Notes: generated from the letters alone by a model not told the origin. A DNA stretch of 14,800 bases from an uncultured Oscillospiraceae bacterium (GCA_934621665.1 CAKTUT010000022.1:1-14800), one strand, 5' to 3'; positions 1 to 7,438 are shown, numbered from the stretch's first letter. Numbers and translations are program-made.

Positions 1-304
1 ACTGCGTATAGCAGCTGAGCACCCAGCTGAGCTCTGCGTGCTGCGGCACGTGGCTCTGGACAAACATGATGTTCTTGTCAGGGTCAAGACCACAGGCGAT
101 ATACTGAGCCAGCTGCTCAAGCGTGCGGCGGCGCAGGTCGGCCGGAATCTGGCGAACCGTGATTGCGTGCATATCAACGATGCAGTACAGGCAGTCATAG
201 TCGTTTTGCAGCGCAACCCAGTTCTTGATTGCGCCCATATAGGAGCCGAGCGTCAGATCACCGCTGGGCTGAATGCCAGAAAAAATACGTTTTTTTGCTT
301 CCAT
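1..304 (-). CDS. trpS: Tryptophan--tRNA ligase, N-terminal part (cut by window edge)
   Basis: Encodes the first ~101 residues of tryptophanyl-tRNA synthetase, the cytosolic enzyme that activates tryptophan with ATP and loads it on tRNA(Trp). The reading frame runs off base 1, so the rest of the enzyme, including its KMSKS loop, lies outside. Visible marks are the class I opening [19 protein letters not shown], where the segment around 'TLGSY' takes the place of the HIGH motif, followed by '[13 protein letters not shown]' and '[13 protein letters not shown]', both characteristic of bacterial TrpRS. The ATG at 302-304 is preceded by GAGGTAA six bases upstream, and a good promoter sits at 343-371 on the same strand. 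It diverges from gltX. No leader long enough for a T-box is present between that promoter and the start. Confidence 0.95.
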   Translation of the reverse strand, partial: MEAKKRIFSGIQPSGDLTLGSYMGAIKNWVALQNDYDCLYCIVDMHAITVRQIPADLRRRTLEQLAQYIACGLDPDKNIMFVQSHVPQHAELSWVLSCYTQ

Positions 305-310
305 AGTCGA

Positions 311-317
311 TTACCTC
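311..317 (-). promoter_or_regulatory. Ribosome binding site of trpS
   Basis: GAGGTAA on the minus strand, six bases before the ATG at 304. It fixes the trpS start. Confidence 0.75.
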
Positions 318-342
318 GAATTCTATTTACATAGTTACAGGT

Positions 343-371
343 ATTCTAGCACATACAGACGGATTTCGCAA
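343..371 (-). promoter_or_regulatory. Sigma-A promoter of trpS
   Basis: On the minus strand TTGCGA (366-371) and TAGAAT (343-348) are separated by exactly 17 bp, and a TG one base before the -10 gives an extended -10 element. The expected start of transcription is near 337, giving a leader of about 30 bases. This leader is too short for a T-box or a large attenuator. Confidence 0.7.
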
Positions 372-378
372 GAAAGCA

Positions 379-407
379 TTGACGAGCGCCCAAAGAAAAA
401 GTATGAT
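379..407 (+). promoter_or_regulatory. Sigma-A promoter of gltX
   Basis: TTGACG (379-384) and TATGAT (402-407) with a 17 bp spacer. Transcription would start near 414, about 55 bases before the gltX ATG. Its -35 box lies only 7 bp from the -35 box of the divergent trpS promoter. Confidence 0.75.
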
Positions 408-453
408 AATAGCAAATATACGCAGCACGGCCAGTGCGCCGCGCGGCAAAATC

Positions 454-460
454 GGAGGAG
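454..460 (+). promoter_or_regulatory. Ribosome binding site that sets the gltX start
   Basis: GGAGGAG eight bases before the ATG at 469. It decides against the in-frame upstream start at 379, which falls inside the promoter. Confidence 0.85.
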
Positions 461-468
461 AATCCCAA

Positions 469-1965
469 ATGGACTTTTTTGAAGAAATGGAAGCCAGAAT
501 CCCAAAGGGAAAGGTGCGCACGCGCTTTGCACCCAGCCCTACGGGCTATATGCACGTCGGCAACCTGCGCACGGCGCTCTACACCTGGCTCATTGCGCGC
601 AGCCATGGCGGCACGTTTATTCTGCGTATTGAGGATACCGACCAGGGCCGTCTGGTTGACGGCGCGGTGGATGTGATCTATAAGACGATGGCCGAGTGCG
701 GCCTTGACCATGATGAGGGGCCGGATGTTGGCGGTCCGGTCGGACCGTATGTCCAGTCGGAGCGCCGCGGCCTGTTTGGCAAATACGCGGAGCTGCTGGT
801 AGAAAAGGGCGGTGCATACTACTGCTTCTGCCAGAAAGATGACGAGGACGAGCAGCCGGAGACGGAGGGCGAGACGAAGCAGATCAAAAAGCATGTCTGT
901 GCCTGCCGTGATCTGCCGCTTGCAGAGGCAAAGGCGCGCGTTGCTGCGGGCGAGCCCTATGTTATCCGCCAACGTATCCCGCACGAGGGCAGCACCACAT
1001 TCCACGACGCGTCCTTTGGCGATATCACGGTGGAAAACAAGGAGCTTGAGGATCAGGTGCTGCTCAAATCCGACGGCTTGCCCACGTATAACTTTGCAAA
1101 CGTGGTTGACGATCATCTGATGGGCATTACGCATGTGGTGCGCGGCAGCGAATATCTATCCTCCGCGCCAAAGTATAACCTGCTGTATCAGGCATTCGGC
1201 TGGGATGTCCCCACGTATGTCCACTGTTCGCCGGTTATGCGTGACGCACAGCATAAGATGTCCAAGCGTCATGGCGATCCCAGCTATGAGGATCTGATCA
1301 ACGAGGGCTATTTGACTGAGGCGGTGCTCAACTATGTGGCGCTGCTTGGTTGGTCGCCGCGCGGCGAGCTTGCCGAGCAGGAGTTCTTTACGCTGAGTGA
1401 GCTTGCAAAGGTATTTGATATTGCCGGTATTTCCAAGAGCCCCGCTGTTTTTGACATTCAGAAGCTTCGCTGGATGAACGCGGAGTACATGAAAAAGCTC
1501 TCTTCGGAGGCATTCTATAAAAAGGCAGAGCCGTGGCTTCGCAAGGCCGTGACGAATCCGGCCATCGACCTGCATGCCGTTGCGGCGCTTGTCCAGCCGC
1601 GCTGCGAAATTCTTTCTGACCTGCGTGAGCGTGTGGACTTCCTTGACAAGCTCCCGGAATACAGCACGGAACTTTATGTTCACAAAAAGTCCAAGACGAC
1701 GCTGGAAAATTCGCTGGAAACGCTTAAGGCGCTTGTTCCGGTGCTGGAGGCCCAGGGGAGCTGGACGAATGAAGCGCTCTACGAGCGGCTCGTTGCGCTG
1801 GCGGCGGAGCGCGAGGTGAAAAACTCCATCATTCTCTGGCCGCTGCGCGTAGCGCTTTCCGGCAAGCCGTCCACACCGGGCGGTGCAACCGAGCTTGCGG
1901 CGCTTCTCGGTAAGGACGAGTCGATTGCCCGTGTGAAAAAGGGCATTGCGCTGCTGGAAGCCTGA
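469..1965 (+). CDS. gltX: Glutamate--tRNA ligase
   Basis: Cytosolic class I synthetase that charges tRNA(Glu) with glutamate; in many Firmicutes the enzyme also mis-charges tRNA(Gln) for later amidation (family knowledge, not shown here). The 498-residue length is normal for bacterial GluRS. The HIGH-type motif is HVGN at residues 29-32 within [17 protein letters not shown], and the KMSKS loop is KMSKR at 263-267. Two Cys-x-Cys pairs (C119/C121 and C144/C146) fit the zinc site of the insertion domain; between them is a very acidic stretch rich in D and E. The frame is open back to 379, but the start at 469 has the Shine-Dalgarno and the family-like N-terminus. A strong hairpin follows the stop. 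It is the only gene of its transcript. Confidence 0.97.
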   Translation: MDFFEEMEARIPKGKVRTRFAPSPTGYMHVGNLRTALYTWLIARSHGGTFILRIEDTDQGRLVDGAVDVIYKTMAECGLDHDEGPDVGGPVGPYVQSERRGLFGKYAELLVEKGGAYYCFCQKDDEDEQPETEGETKQIKKHVCACRDLPLAEAKARVAAGEPYVIRQRIPHEGSTTFHDASFGDITVENKELEDQVLLKSDGLPTYNFANVVDDHLMGITHVVRGSEYLSSAPKYNLLYQAFGWDVPTYVHCSPVMRDAQHKMSKRHGDPSYEDLINEGYLTEAVLNYVALLGWSPRGELAEQEFFTLSELAKVFDIAGISKSPAVFDIQKLRWMNAEYMKKLSSEAFYKKAEPWLRKAVTNPAIDLHAVAALVQPRCEILSDLRERVDFLDKLPEYSTELYVHKKSKTTLENSLETLKALVPVLEAQGSWTNEALYERLVALAAEREVKNSIILWPLRVALSGKPSTPGGATELAALLGKDESIARVKKGIALLEA

Positions 1966-1976
1966 TGAAATAAAAG

Positions 1977-2011
1977 AATGCCCCGCTGTTCATTGTGAAC
2001 AGCGGGGCATT
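1977..2011. terminator. Bidirectional terminator between gltX and the LRR gene
   Basis: A 16 bp perfect stem (1977-1992 with 1996-2011, TTG loop), rich in G and C in the middle. Read on minus it is followed by CTTTTATTT, a good T-tract for the LRR gene; on plus it is followed only by TTTG, so termination of gltX may be less efficient. It lies between two converging genes. Confidence 0.85.
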
Positions 2012-2030
2012 TGCATATACATTAATCTGC

Positions 2031-3725
2031 TTAAGAATTCGCGTCATCGGCGGGCGGCTCATAATTCGGGTTATAATTGACAATGATGCCAAGCTCCTGC
2101 ATTTCGCCGATCTTGTCCGTTACAAGCGGATTGTCCCACGCGTCGATCTGAATCAGACACCAGTTGTCTTTCAGACAGTAGACATCCGTGACCTTGTTAT
2201 AGTCCACACGTACATAGTTGAGCGCCGTTAGACCGGCAAGACCGGACACGTCGGTGATCTCATTGTAGTTCGCGCTGAATTGCACCAGCTTGGATGTTTC
2301 CGCGTCAAACTTCGGAATGGCTGTGATTTTGTTGTTATTTGCCTTGAAGTTGACCAGTTCCGGCAGACCGGGAAGAATGGAGATATCCGAAACCTGATTG
2401 GAGCTGACATCAATCACGCGCAGCGCCGTGCAGTCGGAGAGCACGGAGATGTCCTCAATCTCATTGTTCGCCGCGTACAGCTCCTCCAGTGACGTGTTGC
2501 CGGCCAGCGCCGAGAGCTTGGACACACCGCAGCTCTCCATGGAAAGTGTCTTGAGCGCCAGACAATTGTTGAGATATGTGATTGTTGTGATGGGGTTGTT
2601 GCTGATGTTCAGTTCCTGAAGCTGCGTCATGGATGACAGCGCCGTCAGGTCGGAAATTGTGTTGTTGGCAATGTCAAGCGATTCCAGCTTTGTCAGGCCG
2701 ACAAACGCGTTGATCGAGTCGATGGCGCATTGATTGAGGCTCAGATGCTTGAGGTCAGGAAGCGTGCCGATAAGATCAAGCGCAGCCGACGAGAGCGTAC
2801 AGCCGGAAAGGTCAAGCGTCTGGAGCGTGGTCAGGTTTCCGAGTACGGAAATGTCCATTGCGCCGAGATCGTGAATCGTAAGGGACAGAAGCCCGGTAAA
2901 GAGAGGCAAATCCGCCATGGTGGTCACGCCCTCGGGAAGCTCCAGCTCCTGAATTTCCCACAGCGCGTCGCTCATAATTGTGTCGGATGTGCCAAGGCCG
3001 AGCAGTTCGCGCACATAGGCGTCCAGCGCCGCGTCCTGAAGTATTACAGGCTCAACCACGTTGCCGACGGTATAGCCGCCGTAGACTACGTCGCTGACAA
3101 GTCCGTTTTGACCTACGGCAATGGCCGTGACGGTTGTCTCGCCGCCCTCAAGCAGCACCGGCTCGGTATAGTGATCGGTTTCCAGCGACGGGAAGTCGCC
3201 GTTCGTCGTCAGATAGACATCGCCGCCGTGCGGCGTGGCGCTGACCTCAATATACTCGCTGTAATAGCCGCTTTCCGGCGTAAGCGTGGGCGCGTCGGGG
3301 CGCAGACGGTTGATTTCCGTGCGGACGGAGTCAATGGTGATGCGGCTGAGCATATTCTCCGCGTCCAGAAGCTTGTCCTGCGCAAGATAGACGCGAGAGA
3401 GCGCGCAGTAGAGCTCAACCGAGTCTGGCATGGAAGTAATGGCGCTGACAAGCGTATACTCGGCCTTTGTGTAGTTGCCGCTTTCGGCGTAGGCGTTGGC
3501 CAGCCAGCGAGGAATGCGGTCGTCCTCGGGCTGGAGCTTGGCCGCGCCCTTATAAAACGCGATGGCGCGGTTGTAGCGGCCGGACGTTTCAAAGCGGTTG
3601 CCCCAGTAGATGAGGGTGCTTGCAGTCAGGTCGGTTCGGTGTATCAGGAAAAACCAGCAGGCGGCGATCAGAAGTGCGACCACAAGCACCAGCGGGATTA
3701 TAATTTTCACGGTGTGATGTTTCAT
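2031..3725 (-). CDS. Membrane-anchored TPR / chitobiase-C-like / leucine-rich repeat protein
   Basis: Function not recognised; probably an extracytoplasmic protein-interaction or cell-surface protein. The 564 residues divide as follows. Residues 8-28 form an N-terminal membrane segment after a short basic start (MKHHTVK). About 38-130 carry three TPR-like helical pairs (for example W41..A54..Y58 and W74..A88). About 145-220 resemble the chitobiase/hexosaminidase C-terminal repeat, with the 'VYLTTNGDFPS' signature. From about 256 to 545 run 22-residue leucine-rich repeats of internalin type (pattern LxxLDLSxCxL, LESLDIANNTISDL). IAAC at 20-23 looks like a lipobox, but the hydrophobic run continues after the cysteine, so a plain membrane anchor is more likely. 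It stands alone between its own promoter and a terminator. The ATG has GGGAG about eight bases upstream. There is no sortase motif at the C-terminus. Confidence 0.85.
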   Translation of the reverse strand: MKHHTVKIIIPLVLVVALLIAACWFFLIHRTDLTASTLIYWGNRFETSGRYNRAIAFYKGAAKLQPEDDRIPRWLANAYAESGNYTKAEYTLVSAITSMPDSVELYCALSRVYLAQDKLLDAENMLSRITIDSVRTEINRLRPDAPTLTPESGYYSEYIEVSATPHGGDVYLTTNGDFPSLETDHYTEPVLLEGGETTVTAIAVGQNGLVSDVVYGGYTVGNVVEPVILQDAALDAYVRELLGLGTSDTIMSDALWEIQELELPEGVTTMADLPLFTGLLSLTIHDLGAMDISVLGNLTTLQTLDLSGCTLSSAALDLIGTLPDLKHLSLNQCAIDSINAFVGLTKLESLDIANNTISDLTALSSMTQLQELNISNNPITTITYLNNCLALKTLSMESCGVSKLSALAGNTSLEELYAANNEIEDISVLSDCTALRVIDVSSNQVSDISILPGLPELVNFKANNNKITAIPKFDAETSKLVQFSANYNEITDVSGLAGLTALNYVRVDYNKVTDVYCLKDNWCLIQIDAWDNPLVTDKIGEMQELGIIVNYNPNYEPPADDANS

Positions 3726-3758
3726 GGAAATGCTCCCATCCGATTAAAAGGTAAGCAC

Positions 3759-3787
3759 ATTATACGTTTTTTGCAATGTTATGTCAA
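3759..3787 (-). promoter_or_regulatory. Perfect consensus sigma-A promoter of the LRR gene
   Basis: On the minus strand TTGACA (3782-3787), 17 bp spacer, TATAAT (3759-3764): all twelve consensus bases are present. Transcription would begin near 3752, about 27 bases before the ATG. Confidence 0.85.
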
Positions 3788-3813
3788 GTTTTTGCAAAGC
3801 GTGCTGGTGCCTG

Positions 3814-3826
3814 AGATTGTGAATCT
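3814..3826. repeat. Short palindrome in the LRR/tetR divergent intergenic region
   Basis: AGATTGTGAATCT is a 5 bp inverted repeat with a 3-base centre, located between the two divergent promoters (3759-3787 minus, 3846-3875 plus). A regulator binding site is possible, but chance is not excluded. Confidence 0.3.
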
Positions 3827-3845
3827 TGTGCAAACTTTTTGTGAC

Positions 3846-3875
3846 TTGACAAAGCGGAAAGGAAAAATCTATAAT
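3846..3875 (+). promoter_or_regulatory. Sigma-A promoter of the tetR-type gene
   Basis: TTGACA (3846-3851), 18 bp spacer, TATAAT (3870-3875). The leader of about 68 bases contains an imperfect direct repeat (3887-3910). Confidence 0.8.
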
Positions 3876-3886
3876 AAAATGCATAC

Positions 3887-3910
3887 GTTACGAAACAATA
3901 GTTACAGAAC
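3887..3910 (+). repeat. Imperfect direct repeat just downstream of the tetR promoter
   Basis: GTTACGAAAC (3887-3896) and GTTACAGAAC (3901-3910) agree in eight of ten bases at a 14 bp period, right after the expected transcription start. Position suits an operator for autoregulation, but TetR operators are usually palindromic. Confidence 0.35.
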
Positions 3911-3949
3911 ATGCGGCTTTGATCAAAATTGCAGAAAGGGGCTGCTTTT

Positions 3950-4621
3950 ATGCCGCCAAAACCGAAATTTACACGACAGCTGGTTATCAACACCGGTTTT
4001 GCGTTGGTGCGCGAGCAGGGCGCTTCTGCGCTGACGGCGCGGGAGCTTGCATCAAGGCTTGGTGCGTCGCCCTCGCCGATTTTTACACTGTTTTGCGATA
4101 TGGACGAGGTGCGCGGAGAGGTGTTTTCCTGTGCAACGGCGCTTTTTAAGCGCTATATGGCCGTGGCGGAGGACTACTGTCCGGCGTATAAAAAGCGCGG
4201 GATGCAGTGGGTGCGCTTTGCGCAGGATGAGCCGGAGCTGTTTCGCATGCTTTTTATGCAGAAAACCGACGGTGAGCTGGAATTTACGCATGTAATCCGC
4301 GCCATGCCGTTTGGCTGGGAGAGCGACACCGAGATCATCATGCACGACTACCACGCGACACAAGAGCAGGCTGACCGCCTGTTCCGCCAGATGTGGATTT
4401 ACACCTATGGCCTTTGCGTGCTGTGCGCTAATCGCGTGTGTACATTTACAGAAGAGGAAATTGCGGTGCAGCTCGGCGAGATTTTCTCAGGGATGATTCA
4501 TGTCCTGCGCGCAGGCGGCGTGCCGTTTTCCAAATTGCAGCCAATGGACGCTGCAAAGGCGGATATTCTGAACGGCAGCTACCCGGATCTGCGCGAACGT
4601 GAGACGGAAAGGCAGCCGTAG
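3950..4621 (+). CDS. TetR/AcrR-family transcriptional regulator
   Basis: A 223-residue predicted DNA-binding repressor. Residues ~8-50 form the TetR helix-turn-helix (TRQLVINTGFALVREQG..ALTARELASRLGASPSPIFTLF), where the 'SPSPIFTLF' recognition helix replaces the more usual '..YYHF'. The rest is a helical ligand/dimer domain with WVRFAQDEPELFRMLFM, typical of the WHG-like TetR C-terminal domains. The ATG at 3950 follows GAAAGGGG with eight bases spacing; an upstream TTG at 3929 in the same frame lacks a ribosome site. It lies directly before an ABC ATPase and permease on the same strand, with a 123-base gap that has no clear terminator, so it probably controls that transporter and perhaps itself. 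Ligand unknown. Confidence 0.9.
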   Translation: MPPKPKFTRQLVINTGFALVREQGASALTARELASRLGASPSPIFTLFCDMDEVRGEVFSCATALFKRYMAVAEDYCPAYKKRGMQWVRFAQDEPELFRMLFMQKTDGELEFTHVIRAMPFGWESDTEIIMHDYHATQEQADRLFRQMWIYTYGLCVLCANRVCTFTEEEIAVQLGEIFSGMIHVLRAGGVPFSKLQPMDAAKADILNGSYPDLRERETERQP

Positions 4622-4714
4622 CGTCACTGCGTAAAGACGGACAAGGAACTTTTATACACCTGCTGCGTCTAAGGAATGTACGCGGGATACAATGAGACAA
4701 GCAATTGAAAGAGA

Positions 4715-4727
4715 CCGGCAAAGCCGG
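4715..4727 (+). other. Small hairpin before the ABC ATPase ribosome site
   Basis: CCGGC-AAA-GCCGG, a 5 bp stem just upstream of the AAGGAAG ribosome site. It has no T-tract, so it is not a terminator. It may mark an mRNA end-stabilising structure. I see only a weak -10-like TACAAT near 4688 and no convincing promoter in 4622-4744. Confidence 0.3.
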
Positions 4728-4744
4728 GAAAGGAAGAAAAGTAT

Positions 4745-5458
4745 ATGCTGAATATCAGTCATTTGACGAAAACCTACGGAGAGAAAAAAGCTGTTGACGA
4801 TCTGAGCTTGCATATTGCACCGGGCGAAATCTATGGCTTTATCGGCCACAACGGCGCGGGCAAGACGACGACACTCAAATCTGTCGCCGGTATTTTGCAG
4901 TTTGATCAGGGCGAAATCACCATCGGCGGTGTGTCAGTCAAGAAAGACCCGATTGCCTGCAAGCGGCAGATTGCCTATATCCCGGACAATCCCGATTTGT
5001 ATGAGTTTATGACGGGAACGCAGTATCTGAATTTTGTGGCGGATATTTTCGGCGTGGATGCCGAGACGCGCCGGACACGGATCGAAACATACGCGAGCAT
5101 GTTTGAGCTGACAGACGCGCTGGCGCAGCCGATTGCATCGTATTCGCACGGCATGAAGCAGAAGCTTGCGATTATCTCGGCGTGGCTTCATACGCCAAAA
5201 CTTATCATCATGGACGAGCCATTTGTCGGTCTTGATCCCAAGGCGTCGCATCTGCTCAAGGGTATGATGCGAGAGGTGTGCGATCGGGGCGGCGCGATCT
5301 TCTTTTCAACCCACGTACTGGAGGTGGCGGAGAAGCTCTGCGATAAGGTGGCCATTATTAAAGGCGGCAAGCTGATCCGTTCCGGCACAATGGAAGAGGT
5401 CAAGGGTGACGATTCCCTGGAGGAAGTGTTCCTTGAACTGGAGGGAGAGACATGCTGA
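4745..5458 (+). CDS. ABC transporter ATP-binding protein
   Basis: A 237-residue ATPase that would power the permease encoded next, on the cytoplasmic face of the membrane. It has every core element: Walker A GHNGAGKTT (34-42), signature SHGMKQ (134-139), Walker B LIIMDEP (153-159), D-loop GLDP and the switch histidine H190 in FSTHVLE. At the Q-loop position the sequence reads YIPDNPDLYEFMT (78-90), with acidic or polar residues instead of the usual glutamine, as in many ABC-2 type exporters. Start: ATG after AAGGAAG. Its stop overlaps the permease start (ATGCTGA), so the two are translationally coupled. The substrate cannot be read from sequence; drug or peptide export and membrane homeostasis are options. 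Confidence 0.95.
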   Translation: MLNISHLTKTYGEKKAVDDLSLHIAPGEIYGFIGHNGAGKTTTLKSVAGILQFDQGEITIGGVSVKKDPIACKRQIAYIPDNPDLYEFMTGTQYLNFVADIFGVDAETRRTRIETYASMFELTDALAQPIASYSHGMKQKLAIISAWLHTPKLIIMDEPFVGLDPKASHLLKGMMREVCDRGGAIFFSTHVLEVAEKLCDKVAIIKGGKLIRSGTMEEVKGDDSLEEVFLELEGETC

Positions 5459-7050
5459 AAACACTTTTGAAGAAGCAGATGATGGAAATTTTCCGCACCT
5501 ACTTCTATGACCCGAAAAAGAACAAGCGGCGCAGTGTTGGTGCTACTGTTGCCTATATGCTGCTGTTCGTGCTTTTGATGGTTGGCCTTGTCGGCGGCAT
5601 GTTTGCCTATCTTGCCTATTCGGTCTGCGGCGCGTTTGTCGCGGGCGGCGCGGATTGGATGTACATCAGTATGTTCAGCTTGCTTGCGATTTTCCTTGGC
5701 GCGTTCGGCAGCGTATTCAACACTTTCTCGCAGCTGTATCTGGCGAAGGATAACGATCTGCTGCTGTCAATGCCCATACCATCCGCAACGATCATTACAT
5801 CCAGACTTCTGGGCGTTTATCTGCTGGGACTGATGTACTCGGCGGTTGTGATTGTCCCGGCGGTGATCATCTACTGGGTGAACGTCCGGCTTACAGCAGC
5901 GGTGATTGTGTCCGGCATTTTGCTGACGGCGCTGATTTCTGTAATTGTGCTGCTGCTTTCGTGCCTGCTCGGCTGGGTGGTTGCGAAAATCAGCCTGAAG
6001 CTCAAGAATAAGAGCTTTGTCACGGTGATTGTGTCGCTTGCGTTCTTTGGACTGTACTATTTCTTCTATTTTAAGGCCAGCGCAGTGATTCAGGATCTGG
6101 TTGCGAACGCGGCGGAATACGGCGAAAAGCTTAAGAGCAGCGCTTATGCGCTCTATGTCTTTGGACAGAGCGGCTGCGGCAGCTGGCGCGCAATGCTGAT
6201 TGTGACGGCGGTGGTTGCAGCGGCAGCGGTGCTGACATGGTGCGTGCTTTCGAAGAGCTTTTTGAAAATTGCAACGGCAAGCGGCGCGGTGTCAAAGACT
6301 GCACGACCGCAGCGCGCAGAAAAGTGCCGCACGGCGGACGATGCGCTGCTGACAAAGGAGTTTCGGCGCTTTACATCCAGTCCGCTCTATATGCTCAACT
6401 GCGGCCTTGGGGTTCTCTTTTTGCTGGCTGCTGCCGTCATGATTATAATCAAGGGCGATGTGCTGCGCGCAACGCTTGGTGCAGTGTTTGGTACGCGTCC
6501 CGGCGCGCTGGCAGTTTTGAGCACGGTTGTAATCTGCCTGATTGCGATGATGAACGATATGGCCGCGCCGTCCGTTTCTCTTGAGGGAAAGAGCATCTGG
6601 ATTCCGCAGTCGCTTCCCATTGCACCATGGCAGGCGCTGCGCGCAAAGCTGCGGATGCACCTGCTTCTGACCGGTATTCCGGCGGGGCTGTGCGCAGTGT
6701 GCGCGGGTGCGGTGCTGACGCAAAGCGCGGCGGAGACGGTGCTGCTTTTGATTGCGGTGCTTTCGGTTGTGACGCTCTCGGCGGTATTTTCATTGACGCT
6801 CGGTGTAAAAATGCCAAATCTGACGTGGACAAACGAGGCCGTTCCAGTTAAGCAGAGCGGTAGTGTTCTGATTGCCATTTTCGGCGGCTGGATTTATGCA
6901 GCGGTACTTGGCGTGCTGTATCTGGTGGTTGGCACGCATATCGGAGGCCTTGCGTATCTGGCGCTTTTCAGCGCGGTTTCGCTTGCAATCGCGTTTGCGC
7001 TCTACCGCTGGCTGAAAACGCGCGGCGCGGTGATTTTCGCCAGTCTGTAA
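5452..7050 (+). CDS. ABC transporter permease (putative ABC-2 type exporter subunit)
   Basis: A 532-residue integral membrane protein, the likely partner of the preceding ATPase, with which it overlaps by seven bases. The N-terminus (MLKTLLKKQMMEIFRTYFYDPKKNKRR) is basic and amphipathic, followed by several hydrophobic segments around 33-58, 70-90, 118-145, 150-180 and 185-206. A hydrophilic loop then holds a basic stretch near 280-305 (KTARPQRAEKCR), and a second half has further membrane spans from about 318 to 520. This doubled architecture is typical of large ABC-2-like permeases of Firmicutes with about twelve spans. No extracellular catalytic domain is seen. No terminator follows in 7051-7111 before the next promoter, so some readthrough into the small DUF1858 gene is possible. 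Confidence 0.85.
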   Translation: MLKTLLKKQMMEIFRTYFYDPKKNKRRSVGATVAYMLLFVLLMVGLVGGMFAYLAYSVCGAFVAGGADWMYISMFSLLAIFLGAFGSVFNTFSQLYLAKDNDLLLSMPIPSATIITSRLLGVYLLGLMYSAVVIVPAVIIYWVNVRLTAAVIVSGILLTALISVIVLLLSCLLGWVVAKISLKLKNKSFVTVIVSLAFFGLYYFFYFKASAVIQDLVANAAEYGEKLKSSAYALYVFGQSGCGSWRAMLIVTAVVAAAAVLTWCVLSKSFLKIATASGAVSKTARPQRAEKCRTADDALLTKEFRRFTSSPLYMLNCGLGVLFLLAAAVMIIIKGDVLRATLGAVFGTRPGALAVLSTVVICLIAMMNDMAAPSVSLEGKSIWIPQSLPIAPWQALRAKLRMHLLLTGIPAGLCAVCAGAVLTQSAAETVLLLIAVLSVVTLSAVFSLTLGVKMPNLTWTNEAVPVKQSGSVLIAIFGGWIYAAVLGVLYLVVGTHIGGLAYLALFSAVSLAIAFALYRWLKTRGAVIFASL

Positions 7051-7057
7051 CAGGGAA

Positions 7058-7140
7058 TTATGTACCCAATGGCGGCGTTTGGCGGCAGATCATACAGCAG
7101 TGTTTTTCCTGTTGCATTGTGGCGCACAGTTGGGTATAAT
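7058..7140. repeat. Distant imperfect inverted repeat around the DUF1858 promoter
   Basis: ATTATGTACCCAA (7057-7069) resembles the reverse complement of TTGGGTATAAT (7130-7140), with a perfect TACCCAA/TTGGGTA core about 60 bp apart. The second arm covers the -10 box. It could be an operator pair or chance. Confidence 0.25.
7112..7140 (+). promoter_or_regulatory. Sigma-A promoter of the DUF1858 gene
   Basis: TTGCAT (7112-7117), 17 bp spacer, TATAAT (7135-7140). Transcription would begin near 7147, about 25 bases before the start codon. Confidence 0.75.
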
Positions 7141-7171
7141 ACAGCTATATTACAGACAGGAGGCCAAAATC

Positions 7172-7393
7172 ATGGCTGTTAAAATTGAAAAGTCCACCAT
7201 CATCGGCGATGTTCTTGATATCGCACCGCAGACCGCTCCGCTGTTCATGGCGATCGGTATGCACTGCCTTGGCTGTCCCGCATCCCGCGGTGAAACCGTT
7301 GAGGAAGCCTGCGCGGTTCACGGCGTTGATGCCGACGCATTTCTGGCACAGGTCAACCGCTTCCTGGAGGCCAGCGAAGAGGCGGAGAAGTAA
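7172..7393 (+). CDS. DUF1858-type small CxxC redox protein
   Basis: A 73-residue cytosolic protein matching the DUF1858 / 'hybrid-cluster-protein-associated redox disulfide' family: the core reads LFMAIGMHCLGCPASRGETVEEAC, with the family's CLGC motif (C32 and C35) and a third cysteine at 47. Family members are thought to be small redox or metal-handling proteins, but the reaction is not established and I do not assign one. The start codon at 7172 follows CAGGAGG; the frame is open further upstream (from 7079) but that part overlaps the promoter. The gene has its own promoter and a very strong terminator, so it forms a one-gene transcript. No hybrid-cluster protein gene is present in the window. 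Confidence 0.88.
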   Translation: MAVKIEKSTIIGDVLDIAPQTAPLFMAIGMHCLGCPASRGETVEEACAVHGVDADAFLAQVNRFLEASEEAEK

Positions 7394-7407
7394 TTATTTT
7401 TGCAGAC

Positions 7408-7438
7408 AAAAAAGGGAGGCTTGACGCCTCCCTTTTTT
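7408..7438 (+). terminator. Strong intrinsic terminator after the DUF1858 gene
   Basis: AAAAAAGGGAGGC, loop TTGAC, GCCTCCCTTTTTT: a 13 bp stem with a T6 tail. It ends four bases before the AGGAGG ribosome site of trmK. Confidence 0.92.

Noticed and set aside
379..468. Upstream in-frame extension of gltX by 30 codons
   Set aside because: It overlaps the promoter -35 and -10 boxes, and GGAGGAG supports the ATG at 469.
305..468. T-box riboswitch for trpS or gltX
   Set aside because: The leaders are only about 30 and 55 bases and show no specifier-loop or terminator pair.
346..1134. Long minus-strand open frame (262 codons) opposite gltX
   Set aside because: It is an antisense shadow of gltX, with no recognisable domain, and overlaps the divergent promoters. 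gltX has full conserved motifs.
2031..3725. LRR protein as a lipoprotein
   Set aside because: IAAC at 20-23 matches a lipobox loosely, but hydrophobic residues continue after the cysteine, so a membrane anchor is more likely. Not fully excluded.
2730..4034. Long plus-strand open frame (434 codons) opposite the LRR gene
   Set aside because: It mirrors the LRR coding strand and crosses both promoters. No domain, ribosome site or promoter of its own.
4622..4744. Separate promoter for the ABC genes
   Set aside because: TACAAT near 4688 has no matching -35 box at a suitable distance.
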